From Lepisosteus oculatus (taxonomy: Eukaryota; Chordata; Actinopteri; Semionotiformes; Lepisosteidae): DNA of 64,000 bases. The position numbers and the translations under genes were made by a program. The notes under the pieces are model-generated. The model had not been told where the DNA came from, made no database searches, and saw nothing but the letters and a program-made list of their open reading frames with translations. Below are positions 38,696-51,730 of this stretch, piece after piece; position 1 is the stretch's first letter; each line of letters opens with the position of its first letter. The DNA lies in contig NC_090698.1 of the NCBI RefSeq assembly GCF_040954835.1, positions 55,810,284 to 55,874,283 of the forward strand, given 5' to 3'.

Positions 38696-39258
38696 ACAAT
38701 CATGAGCCTCGAGTCTCCTTTCCTTCATGTTGAAATGGATTTTGAACACGAGACTTGGATTTGCCTTATATTTGCTTTGTGAAGCATTTTACTTTATTTT
38801 ATTTCCATCATCATTGAAGAGCCATGCTGTATATATTTAGCCTGAACCTTGTTGAAACCCCGGATATGTATATATATATTTTTAACTACCTTTAAATCTA
38901 CAATTACAAATGTTTCACCAGATGATATAATTTGGTGTCTATTATACAGGGTGACAAATTAAACAAAGTATGGTTTTTAAAAAAAATGTGTACAAGTTTT
39001 CAAAATAAAACTGCAATGTCCTATTGTACATTATTTTTATATTAATTGGGTAAATTATATTATGAAAGATGTATAACAGAGTTGTTTCTGTGTGTGAAAC
39101 ACTGCTTTCGGGGTTTTTTTTTCGTCGAGTCATGAAACATCACAGCTGAAATCCAAATTTAAATTTTGGTTGCCTTTTGAAAATTTGTATGAAGTTGTTT
39201 ATACTTTGTGTTTCAAAATCCCTTATTCAATAAATTGTACTAGTTCTGCTAAAACTGA
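38696..39258 (+). other. ppip5k2: PPIP5K2 3' UTR and polyadenylation signal
   Basis: AT-rich sequence after the stop codon with a canonical AATAAA at 39229-39234, followed by a short GT/T-containing stretch and a run of A at about 39258. No other good signal lies closer to the stop in a suitable context, so cleavage probably occurs around 39245-39260. This gives a 3' UTR of about 550 bases. Confidence 0.6.
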
Positions 39259-42159
39259 AAAAAAAACAATAGAAGTATTTCATTTCATTTCTTTTCCATT
39301 GCATTGCCTCACAAGAGTGATACCACGATATCCTTAATTGGAAGAAGTGGTTAGAAAACAGATGGATGTACTGTATGTATTAGCTTTTTACTTACTCGAT
39401 GGTGGTTTTTCGCATTTGGCATTTGCAATTACCAAAGCCAGACCTCAATTAGCTATGGCTTTTCTTTTTCTTATGCTCGAACAAAGCTAATTTCAACACC
39501 TCTATCAACTCAGTAAGCCACGAAACTCCAGCAGATTTTAAAGTGAAACCAAGCCAGAAGTACTGTAAAAAGAAATCCAAGTCTTCCAGGAGTTGGTCTT
39601 ACCACACCAACCTAAATCTATCCCTAACCAGCCTCAGCAGTTCTCTCCCAGCTGTACTTTGTCACTTTCACTAATATTGATTATACACAACATACTGTAG
39701 TAGTACTATGCACACAGTGTACTGTATTTTTAATTTAATTCTCTGTATTAAAATGCTGGTGTATTAAAATTTTTGAAATACTAATTTTAGATGTTTAATA
39801 CCAGTATATCATGTTGAATTATTATTGCGATAAAAAGACATACAGTAGCAACAGATGGAATCTTCTAAATGTTTGGTGCAGATCATCTTGAGAAAACTGC
39901 CACTGGAGTCACAGCTCAGTGCAAGTATTATCCTCTCCAATCTGAAAAAGGATGATTAGAATTTCAGTTTGCAACAGTCTGTCAAACTTCAAATGTTGAA
40001 CTATATTTATTTGCTTTTAAATGTACTGTAGTTTCATATTATATATGGTATATTAAGTGTAAATGTATATTACTGCATACTGATCATGTAAGTTAGGTTT
40101 TTCAAGTAAATGTAGAATTTTTCTTTTGTGAAAATCTAAAAAAAATAACCTACTGTTTAAGTTTGCAAAATATATTATGGCCATCACCAGAGATAGTTGG
40201 AAGCCTGTTTGAAAAAGGAATCTGCGGTCAAAATTCTTAAGCAGCAAGATATGCATCACAAACTTCAAAACAGTTTAAAGGTTTTAGCAGAATCTCATGG
40301 TCAATTTTCTCATGAACACTTTTTGTTCACGCTATGACACCATCTTGATTATCTACTATTCCATTGTGGTCTGGGATGCTATACAAAACACAGAACAGCT
40401 TTTCTTGAGTTAAAAGTGAAACAAAAGAAATGACAGTCTTGTTTTTACAAGGCACGAATCATTCAAAATCAATTTGAGACTTATGGAAAAAAATATGCTA
40501 TCCAAGTAATACAAGTATTTTTGACATTTTGTTCTTCACAGTTCTTCCTCATGTGATATACAGTACAAAAAAAAATTTGAACAATCTGAATAAGAATTGG
40601 GTTCATCTTCCACAATTATTTAAGCTATGACAAAAAATGTCATAAAGTTAATGGCTTTAATATAAAGCTTAAAATATACAAATCACTGCACCTTATGAAA
40701 TTCTTCCGCAGATCAAAATCAAGTAGCTCACTGGAACTCACAACTTCGCAGAAGCAAATCTTGACCTCAGAAGAGCACATGCAACATCTTAGAAGCTATG
40801 GGACTACAAATAAATGTTGTTTTATGAAGTGCTTCAGTGTTTTCTGCTGAAAGCCAGGTTTAGAGCTGTAAATGGCAAATGTAAAATGTGAAATGCTACA
40901 AATAGTTAAAGAATTCTTGAAGAAGGAGGAAATAAAGGATGTGCACAGGAAACTGATCGCCCCACATACTGTAGGTATGAGAGGCAAGAGCAAAGGGAAA
41001 ATGAAAACCTGAAGGTTTTTAGAAGAGGACACAATACTGTAGTTTAGAAAGGAGAAAGACTATCGAAGAATAAATGTAATGAAATTCTGGCAGCGAATAA
41101 AAATATTTCATACCTTGTAGAACATCTGTCTGGTCTAAACACTGATAAGATAAAGCAGAATACCACAGAGTGCTAATAACTATAATACTGAGCACTAGTT
41201 GTCTGCAGATGAAATGACATTTTATCAAAAAGGTATTACATGGGTAAATTCATTATGCTGATTAGCCTTGGTCTTCAACAGAATTGATTGAAAGGGGTTC
41301 TACCGTGAAAGTTAGAGATTAGTAGTATGTGTGTGGTCATATTAGGAATTAAGCTGTATGTCTGTGATGTATGCTTCACACTTGGATGTCATCTTGTGAG
41401 ATTCTGTCCTATTGCTCATAGAGAAAATGAGATCCCAGTATATGATTAATGTCGCAGTCACGCTGTCATCAATCAGTACTTTTAGAGTCCTATACCGAAA
41501 ACACTTGTACAGACTGTCTCGATTGAACTTCCCCATCAATCTTGGTGAGGTGGTGTGACTTGTGGGCTCCCCAATCAGCCACAATGACTGAATTGGATGA
41601 AGTGATGAGAAAATGGATGGTGGATGAATCCTGACTATGTATAGACTTTCTGAGTAAACTCACATCAGAGTGAATTAAATAGTGAGGGATATTTCCAACT
41701 TCTCCATCAAAGAAATTGATTCAAACTGCAAAATGATTTTGGAAGGTGACAGTATAACAGCAGGTTTGGAAAACTGTCAAAAAATAAATGAAAGGATACA
41801 ACTTTGGGGCATTGTTGGAAGAGTACAAAAACCAAAATTACAATGGGCTGACCTCATAGCCGAATGAAGGAAATGATTAAATTGGCCCAAAGAGACAAGA
41901 CAGGGAGGTCACAGATTTGTTAAACCTTATTCCAGTCCAGTACAATGGGAGAATTCCTACCAATAAAAGAGTAAGGACTGCTTTGTCAAACACTCCCCCA
42001 CTGTCTTATCCTTCTCAATTATTATTTTTTTACATGTACAGCAGAATAAAAGCTAACAGTTGCTTGAAATGCTTCCACATCCAGCAGAAGCTTGTAATTA
42101 AACTGACTTTTAAAATGACAGTGGATTTAAAAAACATACGAAAAAGCTACTGACCAATC
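39259..42159. other. Intergenic DNA between PPIP5K2 and MACIR
   Basis: No gene or clear repeat was seen. Open stretches near 41342-41584 (minus) and 41682-41867 (plus) do not resemble a known protein to me. Confidence 0.5.
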
Positions 42160-43500
42160 GGTAAGACTGCAGTGTTAAATGAGAAGCATCCCATGAAGGC
42201 AACGAGCCCCCAGACTGCAGTAGTGTCCGTTCCGTAAAGAGGGGCATGTTTACACTGCAAATGTACAGTAGCTATGTGCTCCAAGCCCCGCTACACTGAA
42301 TCCAGATGTGTTAGATACACGTATTTAAACACGCAAACGTTAATGAATACCTTTTAATAAAAAACTACAGACTTGAAATTTAACGTTTCAAATCAACGGT
42401 TTTGGGACATTTATTAATCCCTTATCTATCACACTTACTGTATACAAGCGTTGCACAAAAAAATATGACTTTCAATTACTCCACATGCTTCATCACAGCT
42501 ACTGTACCACGTTAAATTCAGAATTACACTTTAAACCGTCTGAAACGGGCCTGACACAGTCCTTCACTAGTCTGAATACCCGTTCTTCTTAAGAAATCTG
42601 TTTCAATGCCCCCTAAACCCTCATTGATATGTGTTTATTTACTTCTCACTAATTTCCTCTCACGTAGCACAACGTCCCACAGCTTGGCTGTGAGCAGGTC
42701 CTGCCCAGATGAGCTCACTGTGTCATGTGACCGTCGGAAGAGCTTGGAGGTCTCATCCCTAGATCCGTCTTACTTTGCATTTGGGTAGCTTCACATCTGC
42801 GCTCTGTTCAAAGGTTTGTACATTTTTGTTGTTGTTTTAGATTATTATTCAATAAAATGCATCGCAAAATGTTCTATCGTTACGATACAATATTAAAAAC
42901 ATTCCCGTTCAGGGCTTTTTTTTATTGCAGTGTTATGGAAACTGGTAATCAGTAAAGCCAAAGAACGCAGAAAAAAATAAAAATGAGCATACAGAATTAC
43001 TATTGAATAAACGATAATTAGCATACTGAATTACTGTGGCTATCGTGTTTTTTCATTTGTCAAGGGGTTTCGTTATGTTCAGGTTACGCGGCGCTAAAAC
43101 ATTGATGCACTGACTTCCTTTTCTGTGTAGTGTAGGACAAATGCTGCCGTTGAGGGTGGGGTTATATACAGTACTGTATGTATCTGATATGATGGGACTG
43201 GTTTGGTTTTGGTTTATGGATTGTCATTTTTGTATTTAACCAGTTATTTGTGACCATAGTCGACAAACATACGGTAAATGGGGGAATGTAATGTCACTGT
43301 CCTGGGTTTAATTGTCTTTGAACTGAACAAACATGCGCTGTTGGGCCTCTGTGTTTGATTCTGTTTGTCTTCCGCATCGTCACTGTGTTTGCTGACAACT
43401 GAAAAACTGTGCAGCACAGGTGTCGACAAGGTTTCAAAAAATGTCGATGATTTAAACACGTTTCCACCTTGCGATTCATCGAGAGTTTTTTTAAAATGTA
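42160..43500. promoter_or_regulatory. CpG-rich stretch, candidate MACIR promoter / first exon
   Basis: Most of the window has very few CpG dinucleotides, but this stretch keeps them densely: by eye roughly twenty in 42160-42810, and more around 43080-43500 (GTTACGCGGCGCT, ACCGTCGGAAG, GTCGACAAGG). Local CpG retention usually marks an unmethylated promoter. It contains an E-box/M-box-like TCATGTGACC at about 42723. It sits 3.5 kb past the PPIP5K2 poly(A) signal and 5.2 kb before the MACIR coding exon, where the missing first exon is expected. I could not fix a start site or a donor. Confidence 0.35.
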
Positions 43501-46500
43501 TAGGCAGAATGAACATTAGATTGGCTAACCTTTACCTTTACCTTACCCTTTACCCATGCTTTAATTTTATTAGGACCGAGGTAAATTCTCATTTATAAGA
43601 ACCTTTCACTAACACGTTAAAATAATATGCATTCGGTTTTCCTTTCATGCTGATTTAAAAATAATGTGGACTTTTTAAAAATAATTGGATGGATGGTGTG
43701 AATCTGCAGAAATGCATAATATGCAACGCATAAAAAGATGCATATCCTGAAAGTATTTTAGACCAGGATAGTGTCTGTTACATCTTCCATTACATGTAGA
43801 CACAAAAGGCCTCTCTCCTAATATTTTACATACGATTTCACAGATGACCTTCCTTTTGATTAGCTATTCAGATATCCCCTCCCTTAAATGGCTGTAGCAC
43901 TGCTGACACATTTTCTTCTCTGCTTACTGAATGCATAAGCCTTGAGAGGGTGAAACTGAATGAGTTGTGCTTTACCTTTGGATCACTGCAGGTAAGACAA
44001 TGTATATATTCAGAGCTGCTCGTGATTTGAAGGCAAAACAGAATTTTTCTCCTGACATTACTGACTGAAAAAAGAATCATAAGCGTCTTCTATAGGGTTT
44101 GAAAAATGTGTGATATTTCTTTATTCATCAGTAAATCCTGTGTTTCTAAGTCTTTTCAAATATATTTGTATGATAAGAACCACATTTGAACTTCTATTAG
44201 AAGTAAAAAATACAAATAAGAAGAAATCCTCTGGGATAATCTGATAGGGTGTTACTCTGCACACAGCTTGCTCTTGTTTTTTTGGTTAGGAACTCTAAGC
44301 TATGTACAGAGGATTGCAGGACTGAGCAAACTCTATGTGAAGGGAGAACACTGCTTCTACTCTACATTCTGTATTGATGAGGAGTTGTGAAAGGTGTTTT
44401 TTGTAGCTGCTTGTGAAAACATAAGATTTACAAAATCATTTCCCATTTCAGTCTGCTCATTTTTTGGAACAATCAGCATTTAAAAGGCCACCGTTTGTTT
44501 TTTTTAATAAATGGGTCAGGAATATTGATGACTTTGTGTGGTTATAGGGGTGAGAGTGGGCCATTGCTGATTCATTGCATTTCTATTGAATGTTAGACAA
44601 TTCCCATTTGAGTAGTGGGTGTGAAGCAAGTAGAAGGTCTTCACAAAGTGACAGCTGGCACTGTGGTTTTGTCTTGAATTAATTGCAAATGAAGTATTCA
44701 GTACATTTAAACTAATGTTAATCCTTGAATCCTTACTGTCCATATGATCATGTATTATGCCTTATTATTCATTTTAAGGTCCTAATGTAATGGTTTTAGT
44801 ATGGTTTCTAATGGTTTGAATAGTGTAATGCTAGGGTGTGGGGTTTGTGTTTCCCTCCTGTCTTCTATAAACATGCTGGCTAGGTTTGACTGGTTCTGTT
44901 CTGATCTTGTGTGAACTACTGTAGCAGTTATGTGCCCCGTGTGTTTTAAAACTGATGGAGGATGTTAGGAGACGACCCAAAAAGGCATAGGGGATTACGT
45001 TGTGCTCAGCGAGGAACAACTATGGAAACAAATGAGAACAGAGCGAGTTGTAGGTGCCAAAAACAAACTATAGTTGGTTTCCGAAGGCCATTTAGGACAC
45101 ATTGAGATCATCAGGTCAATAAATACTATTATTTGATCAAAAGTAAGGGATTGAATCATGTATGTGTGCTAGATTTACACTATAGTGTAAACATTTAATA
45201 TAGTGGACATTATATTGTTCTTCATCCATTCTTTATTTCTAGGTGTTTCATGGTGTGCTGGACACTGTGCTTTTTGAGACAGGCTTCAAGGTGGGGTTAT
45301 ACCCTGGATATGACTTACTTAGGAATTTTCAGGCTAGATTAGATTTTGTTCCATTTGATGTTTTTGCTTACCTTGATTATCTACAATGCCACAGTTTTGT
45401 AGTGTGTATGGTACATTGTGAGCAGTGACAGCCTAACACCTGTTTTCTTATATCCTCCGTGCACAGTATGGGTGTTCTCCATTGTATTAAAGAAGAGGTT
45501 AGAGGACTCTTGAAAATTTGCATTGGCAAGTAGCAGTGTTGTTTTTTAAGAAAGGAACATGTAATTATGCATTTTTTTTTCTTTTAATGTTTAAATGTAT
45601 TTGACACCAGTTTCTAAGTCGTATCTTATTTGACATGATTTTTTTTGAATTACTATTGTTAATTTAAAAACATTAAGCAAGTATGTGTTGTCCATCTACT
45701 TAAGTAAGTTTGAATATAGCTAAGTTTTGTTTACTTTGTCTAGTATTATTACTGGACACTGAAAGGAGTCAACTTACTAAATTGTTTATAGCTTGGCATA
45801 CTTGAAATAACAACAGAGCCTTTCATTATGTTTTTAACATGTCCGATCTTTCACGTGAAAATTTTCTTCTAAAGATTTTCCATTTCCAATGGAAATCCTT
45901 TAGAAATGTACTTGTCTTGGGGTGGATGCAGTGTTCTTTTTTTCGGTGTGTACAGCTGATTGCTTTAGGTACCCTGCAGCATCACTGTGAAGGCCTGAAG
46001 GAATGCCACAGGATGCAGTGAACCAGTGAACAAGCCTGTTTGCTTAGCTCCAGATATTCATAAAATCAAATAACATAGTGCAGATTCAGTTTGCTTTTTT
46101 GACCTTCTCACCACATATTTCACCTCTGCATGTTATTGATCAAAGTTGTTGCTTTGGCATGTTTCCAACTTGCATTGGATGTCCAGTTCAAGAACACTGT
46201 GCACCTGAAGAGGGCATCTCTGAGACAGCAGGACAGATTCTAATATGTCAATATGTAATTTGCCTATTGTTATATAATTCAGCCTTCCGTAGCACATTTT
46301 CTGAAATATGTTGAAATGTATCTAATATTTTTCTTTACTGGTATATAATATTTTTACCAACAATATTGGGGAAAAATGAATGTGTTTGCACATACAGTAA
46401 GTAAATTTCTTTGGTTTACTGTGAAGGTGATGGAAGCTTGTTCTACTACTACCGACAGATTACAGTGGACGTGACAGGTTTTTTTTAATTTGGTTCCAAA

Positions 46501-47232
46501 AATCTACTGAAGCCAAAAATCTGACAAGCAATTGTTTGGCAATTGTTTACTTACCTGTAAACCATATTCTTCCTTTGTCAACATTATACATAGCTCAAAT
46601 GTCAACTAAAATAAAATGTAATCTTTTTTTTTTGCTTGTCTTCTCTGTAAACATCAGGAAACATCGGGAAAAGAGCTTGGCATTATTGAAATCTAAGCTA
46701 TTTAAAGTTTAATCTGATTATTTTGCTTTGGTGTGTTCTTTGTCAAATATTGTCAGCTTGTAAATTTTAGATCACCCTGACCTATATTCTAGTGTCTGGT
46801 GTTTTGGTTCATTTCTTGATGGGACTAATCCTTATCCCATGCTTGGTTGAACAGGTTTGGATGTTAGCAATCGGGTATGTGTCTGTGTTGAATTTATCCT
46901 TTCAAGTCCCTTTAGGCAAGACACTGTCATTGAGGGATATGTACAGTGTACAGTGCTCTGCGAATAATAATGTTTTAATTAAATATGTTTATTTAGAGAT
47001 CTAAATTTAAATATAATCAGAAACATCCACATTTGGGATTTCATCCTACAGCCTTTGGATCAAGAGTTCAAAGTTTTAACCAGCACTCCATACTGCTTCT
47101 ACAGTGTACTGGCAGGAATTTTGGCCAGGATGGATTCGATTTTGGTTAATGTTCTGTAGGATGCTCATTATAATACGTTATTGCATGTTTTCTTGTAGAT
47201 TCTGTCCAGGATTGAAATGTAACAATATTATA
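43501..47232 (+). other. Probable 5' intron of MACIR / upstream DNA
   Basis: AT-rich and free of recognisable genes. If the CpG-rich stretch upstream is the promoter, this is the first intron of MACIR. Confidence 0.4.
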
Positions 47233-47620
47233 GGGCCTCCTGAGTAGCTCAATCAGCAAAGGCCCTTGCCCAAGCACAGTCACGAGTTCAAGCATAGGTC
47301 ATGTCACTAGGCTAATGCAAGCCTAATGTCCTAATGCAAAAAATTGTATATGGCTAAAAAGTTATCTTATCTTATCTTAGCCCACTGTGACTGGAATTCC
47401 TTCCTGCAGCTCACAATTGGCTGAGCGCTGCTGAGGGTAGGGTAGGATTTGTCAGTTAGGGCTCTCTCAGCTTCTGGTTGTATTCCGACAATTGATGCTG
47501 TTGGAGAGGGACATGTCTCTCTTCCAGTCGACTGTAATCCTCCAGTATGAGGCTGTGTTGTCTGTGACATGTTAAAAGCTGAATGCCTCAAGGTTGAATG
47601 AGTTGGAAAAGTCTGCCTAT
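47233..47620 (+). mobile_element. tRNA-derived SINE
   Basis: GGGCCTCCTGAGTAGCTCAA then TCAGCAAAGGC resembles a tRNA 5' half with an A box (TAGCTCAATCAGC), followed about 35 bases later by a B-box-like GAGTTCAAGC. After a TATCTTATCTTATCTTA stretch comes a body containing CACAATTGGCTGAGCGCTGC and GACAATTGATGCTG. It lies about 1.1 kb upstream of the MACIR coding exon. Confidence 0.6.
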
Positions 47621-47791
47621 GCTTCCTGATTCACCCTTATATGTGGTAATGGGGTTTGTAGCTGAGATCCAATACAGGAAAAACACACAATTAGCTGTTC
47701 CCAGTCATGTGGGTATAGCTAATTGGAGATTGTAAATTCAAAGTGGTACTGTGCAGAATCCTGCAACACCTCTAGATCAAAAGTTTTCTGT

Positions 47792-47922
47792 CCTGGTCTT
47801 GGAGGGGTGTTGCATTTGTGGGTTTTCTAGGTATCAACATCTGGTGTAGCTCATAAAGATCTGAGATGGAATGAAAATCCATTAACGTACCAACCCTCCA
47901 GGACACGAATTGGGCAGTCCCA
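47792..47922. mobile_element. Small terminal-inverted-repeat element (MITE-like)
   Basis: CCTGGTCTTGGAGGGG (47792-47807) is roughly mirrored by CCCTCCAGGACACGAATTGG and GCAGTCCCA (47894-47922). This pair of ends belongs to a non-autonomous element very common in fish genomes. A related end fragment, CTCCAGCCCTGCTCCTGGA, is at about 52783-52801. Confidence 0.4.
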
Positions 47923-48667
47923 CTCAATATCAGACAGGACAATAGGATAGTATAAAGATCTCAGTGACCCTAAGATCCTGCATTCCTGATTCCTGATCAG
48001 GTTCATCTACAGTAATATTATCTAGATCCTTTAGGTGTAGTGATTCCTGAGCTGAATTTGTTTCTGCTCAAAAAAACCTAACGGTCAAAAAGATTCTACT
48101 GAATGATCTTGTACAAATCGTGAAAGAGTTATCAATGACCTGATAAAATCATGCTTGGGGACTGTTAAAAAGAATCTGAAATATGTTATAAAAGTGGAAC
48201 AAAATTAGCTTTTTTAATACTGAGGTCAAATAGACCTATTTCTTACAGGCATAAGAAATTATTTACACAAGCCCATTTATAAGTTTTAAGTTTTAAAACA
48301 ATATAATTTTTTTTTGTGTTTATCAGTGATCAGTACATGAATATGTTATGGAAGGGTGGAGACACCAAAAAAAGGTTTAACTTTGAGCACCTCTGAGAAT
48401 AATTGGAATAAATATTTGTTGAGAAATTGCAGCCTAACCATTTGTCCCATGGGTAAATATTTGGAAATGGAAATAACATTTATATCAAAAGGGATGAGGT
48501 CAATGGACAAATTTGTGAATTTCACCTGTATATATATAGAAATAAGTGAAACAAAAAAAAATGTATTTTGTGTAGAATTTGCTGTAATTTAATGTCAAGG
48601 TTTTACAAATAAATCAGCTGTCATTAACTCAGCCACATGCTAATTCTGTATTTCATCTCTCTGATAG

Positions 48668-48686
48668 CAAGGTCAGCTCTTAAAAG
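48668..48686 (+). other. macir: 5' UTR part of the MACIR coding exon
   Basis: A pyrimidine-containing tract (TTTCATCTCTCTGATAG) ends in AG at 48667 and is followed by 19 bases before the MACIR start codon. This fits a 3' splice site joining an upstream non-coding exon to the coding exon. The upstream exon itself was not located with certainty. Confidence 0.5.
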
Positions 48687-49307
48687 ATGGAGGTGGATAT
48701 CAGTGGAGTTTCCAGGACTTCCATGTCCATTCTGCCTACACCTTCCAGCGAGATCAATTCTCCATCAAAGTCCGAACCTGAGAAGCCTCGTTGCTCAAGT
48801 ACGCCATGTTCTCCTATCAAAAGGACGGTCTCGGGCTACCAGATCCTCCACATGGACTCCAACTATCTTGTGGGCTTCACTACCGGGGAGGAGCTTTTAA
48901 AACTTGCTCAGAAATGGTCAAGCACCGAGAAGACTGCAGCAGAGGCCTTACCCAGCCCACGCACAAAACCTCTGGATTTAGGGCTGCACCGGGCTTCCCG
49001 GGTTTATAAAACCAAGAGCCGATACTACCAGCCTTACGACATTCCAGCTGTCAATGGGAGGAGACGAAGACGCATGCCTAGTTCAGGTGAGAATAGCCTC
49101 AAGTCTTCTGTGGAGCCTAGCAAAGTCCTTCATGGTCCTCTACCTCTCTGTCTCCTAAAGGGCAGGAGGGCTCATTCCAAATCTTTGGACTACCTCAACT
49201 TGGACAAAATGAGCATCAGGGAGCCTGCAGATACTGAGGTACTGCAGTACCAGCTTCAGCATCTGACTCTAAGAGGAGAACGGATGTTCACCAGAAACAA
49301 GACATGA
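48687..49307 (+). CDS. macir: MACIR (macrophage immunometabolism regulator; formerly C5orf30 / UNC119-binding protein)
   Basis: A complete single-exon reading frame of 206 residues, the same length as the mammalian protein and colinear with it. It starts MEVDISG and contains PRCSSTPCSP, the conserved block SGYQILHMDSNYLVGFTTG, SRYYQPYDIPAVNGRRRRRM, GPLPLCLLKG, and a C-terminal block with HSKSLDYLNLDKM and LQYQLQHLTLRGER. Known role: a small vertebrate protein that binds the lipid-cargo carriers UNC119A/B and dampens inflammatory metabolism in macrophages and synovial fibroblasts. There are no membrane segments or signal peptide; five Arg in a row (about residues 124-128) may be a nuclear or basic binding patch. 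The ATG lies 19 bases after a good splice acceptor (AG at 48666-48667), so the upstream part of the mRNA is a separate non-coding exon. The gene follows PPIP5K2 in the same orientation, as in tetrapods. Confidence 0.96.
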   Translation: MEVDISGVSRTSMSILPTPSSEINSPSKSEPEKPRCSSTPCSPIKRTVSGYQILHMDSNYLVGFTTGEELLKLAQKWSSTEKTAAEALPSPRTKPLDLGLHRASRVYKTKSRYYQPYDIPAVNGRRRRRMPSSGENSLKSSVEPSKVLHGPLPLCLLKGRRAHSKSLDYLNLDKMSIREPADTEVLQYQLQHLTLRGERMFTRNKT

Positions 49308-51730
49308 AGAAGAGAGACAAAGTTATCATTTATTTTTGAGTCTCATAGGATTCCGTGGCTGTTTTTTGCCTGCTCAGCCGGTAATACAAATCAGTGAGAC
49401 AAAACAGACAGCTGTTTGAACCTAAGCAGATGACAACACATCCTCGATGTTGCTATCATTCAACTGTGTTCTTTACCATCGGATCAAAATTGTGTTTACA
49501 CAATCAATCCACATCTGCAGATTCTTTTGAGAAGAGAAACTTTTGTTAGTATGTGCTATTGATAGGGGGATTTAGATGTTTTAAATACAGAGATGGAATC
49601 CTTTAAGATTAGCAATAATGTACTGTATGTGCTTGATAATGTAACCTCATGTGACTTTTGAAAATTGTAGCTTGGTAATGGGGAATATTGTTAAATGCAC
49701 CTATTGCACTTTTTCTTTTTTTCTGTGTTTGCTTCTGTGATTGCACTCTTTATCACAGTCCTGAGCATATTTTATATAGGTAATGGAATTGCACTAAGCA
49801 ATTATGGCACTCCTCCGCTCAACTCTAGATGTCAGTTTCTCTTAATTAATATTTTATTGTGATGTACACCCACTTGAGTGATGAAACATCAAATGCTAAT
49901 CGCATTACGATTACTTTTTTTACTGGAGAGTCGGTATTTATGCAATAGGAAGGAAATTGTGTACCATTACAGAATACCATGGGTGTAATTTTTTTTCACT
50001 GTTCTTTAAGATTAAGAAATTCATAATGAAAGATAGCCTTTGTACAGAATACATCTTAACTACAAGAGTCTAAGCACACAGATTCACTTTTTCTTAGTTT
50101 TGGCAGTAAATAAATTTGTACAAAATGTTGACTGTTATACAATCATTAAGACTACTTAAACCTCCAACTCAGCTCTCTCTTTTGTGTGGATTTATGGAGG
50201 AGTAGCTTATCAGCAGTTTGATTAAGTGAGGCAGACATCTAAGATAAGATTACCTTATCATATATACTGTATACTTGTACAGAGGCTTAATTCCTCCAGC
50301 CATAAACTAGAATTAAGTGCCATACACTTTATTAGGTGGAGTGGGACTTTCATAGGATTTTTTATACTTTAAATACAGGTCAATTTCTGTATCAAATATG
50401 TGGAATTTTGTTTTTGGGTTATCTTGAATTTTTAGAGACCAATTTAAATAAAAAATATTCAGCCCATGTACTGTAGACAAAATTTTCCATTGATGTTTAG
50501 CCTCAAATGCATACTTGTGAAACCAAAGGACAAATGCAAAACATTTGTTATTTACATGGGCAGTTAAAACCAAAAATATCAGTCCACGCGTAGATGACAA
50601 TAGAATTTGATAAGTTAAGGATGCAAATTATTCCCACATTTTGATTTATACAACTTACATTTTTTTAAAGCTATTTGGTGTAAAAGACGGGTGTTGTAAT
50701 GGTTATTTACTTGTCATTGTATATTATTTCCCCATTTTGGTCAAATATTATTATAGTTATTTTTAAACAGTGTCTGTTGAAGTTACCTTATCGGTTATGG
50801 AGGGCATTGGTTTCCTTTATATTCTGGAATAGCGTAGATGTGATACACAATGTTCGGCAGGTATAGCTTAGTATTGCAACATATCATTATCCCACTGTAT
50901 CCTTTATATTGCTTAAAAGAGGTAGGTACTATCAGAATAAAAATCTTTCTTGGTCATACTGGTGCATGTTTCTATTAATCCCATTAGTAGTTGTTGGTTT
51001 GCTAAAGGGGGGTTATTGGTGATGGGGGGAGGGGGGCATTCTTTGTTTCTGTAGTTTTAAGCTGACTGTTACCATGGTTATTTTGATTGGTGCCATCACG
51101 ATGAAGTAATTTAATTCTCATTTTGGCATATGACTCTGTACATAGTGCTATGAAAGGCTTTTGTCTTTGACTTATAGGACAATGGTACATTTTAGGGAAA
51201 TGCACTTTCTGAAAAGTTCCTAGGTCCTATTTTTATAAACCCTTTATTCCACAATGGGAGACCATGGAAAGATTTCACTATACCTGAATTAGGCAGAGCT
51301 GAAAAGACTGACAGTAAGAAATTTTTGCCTGAGGCAGATGGCTTAAGAATCCAGGAATGAAGAGTTTATATGTATTTTTGCTATTCATTGGGAAATACTT
51401 GAATGGATAATAACATTAATGTTTATGTTCTTTTTTAAAAATAGTATTGTGATTTAATTATTATCATTTGATTATGCAGTTGGATTTTACAGTATTTTTT
51501 GCTAGATGGTGATTGAATTTAATTGTACTGCACATTTTCTTTCTAAAACAGTTTTTGACTTTATTTTAGTGTAGGTTGTTTTAGTGATAAAAAACAACTG
51601 GATCATGAAAAAGAAATGTACCCTTAGCTCCCGTTTATCTCCCGTTTTAGAACCCTGGAATTCAATGGTTACAGACTTCTCGCATTCCTTGTACCTGTCT
51701 TCTTAAATAAAAAAGTCACTTTTGTTCAAG
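49308..51730 (+). other. macir: Probable MACIR 3' UTR (extent uncertain)
   Basis: Non-coding AT-rich sequence with no recognisable repeat directly follows the MACIR stop. Mammalian MACIR mRNAs carry long 3' UTRs. Possible AATAAA signals occur at about 50108 and about 51706 (in TTAAATAAAAAAGT). The far end is a guess; RNA 3'-end data would settle it. Confidence 0.35.

Noticed and set aside
41342..41867. Open reading stretches of 60-80 codons between PPIP5K2 and MACIR
   Set aside because: No resemblance to a protein family, no splice or promoter context, and lengths expected by chance in this composition.
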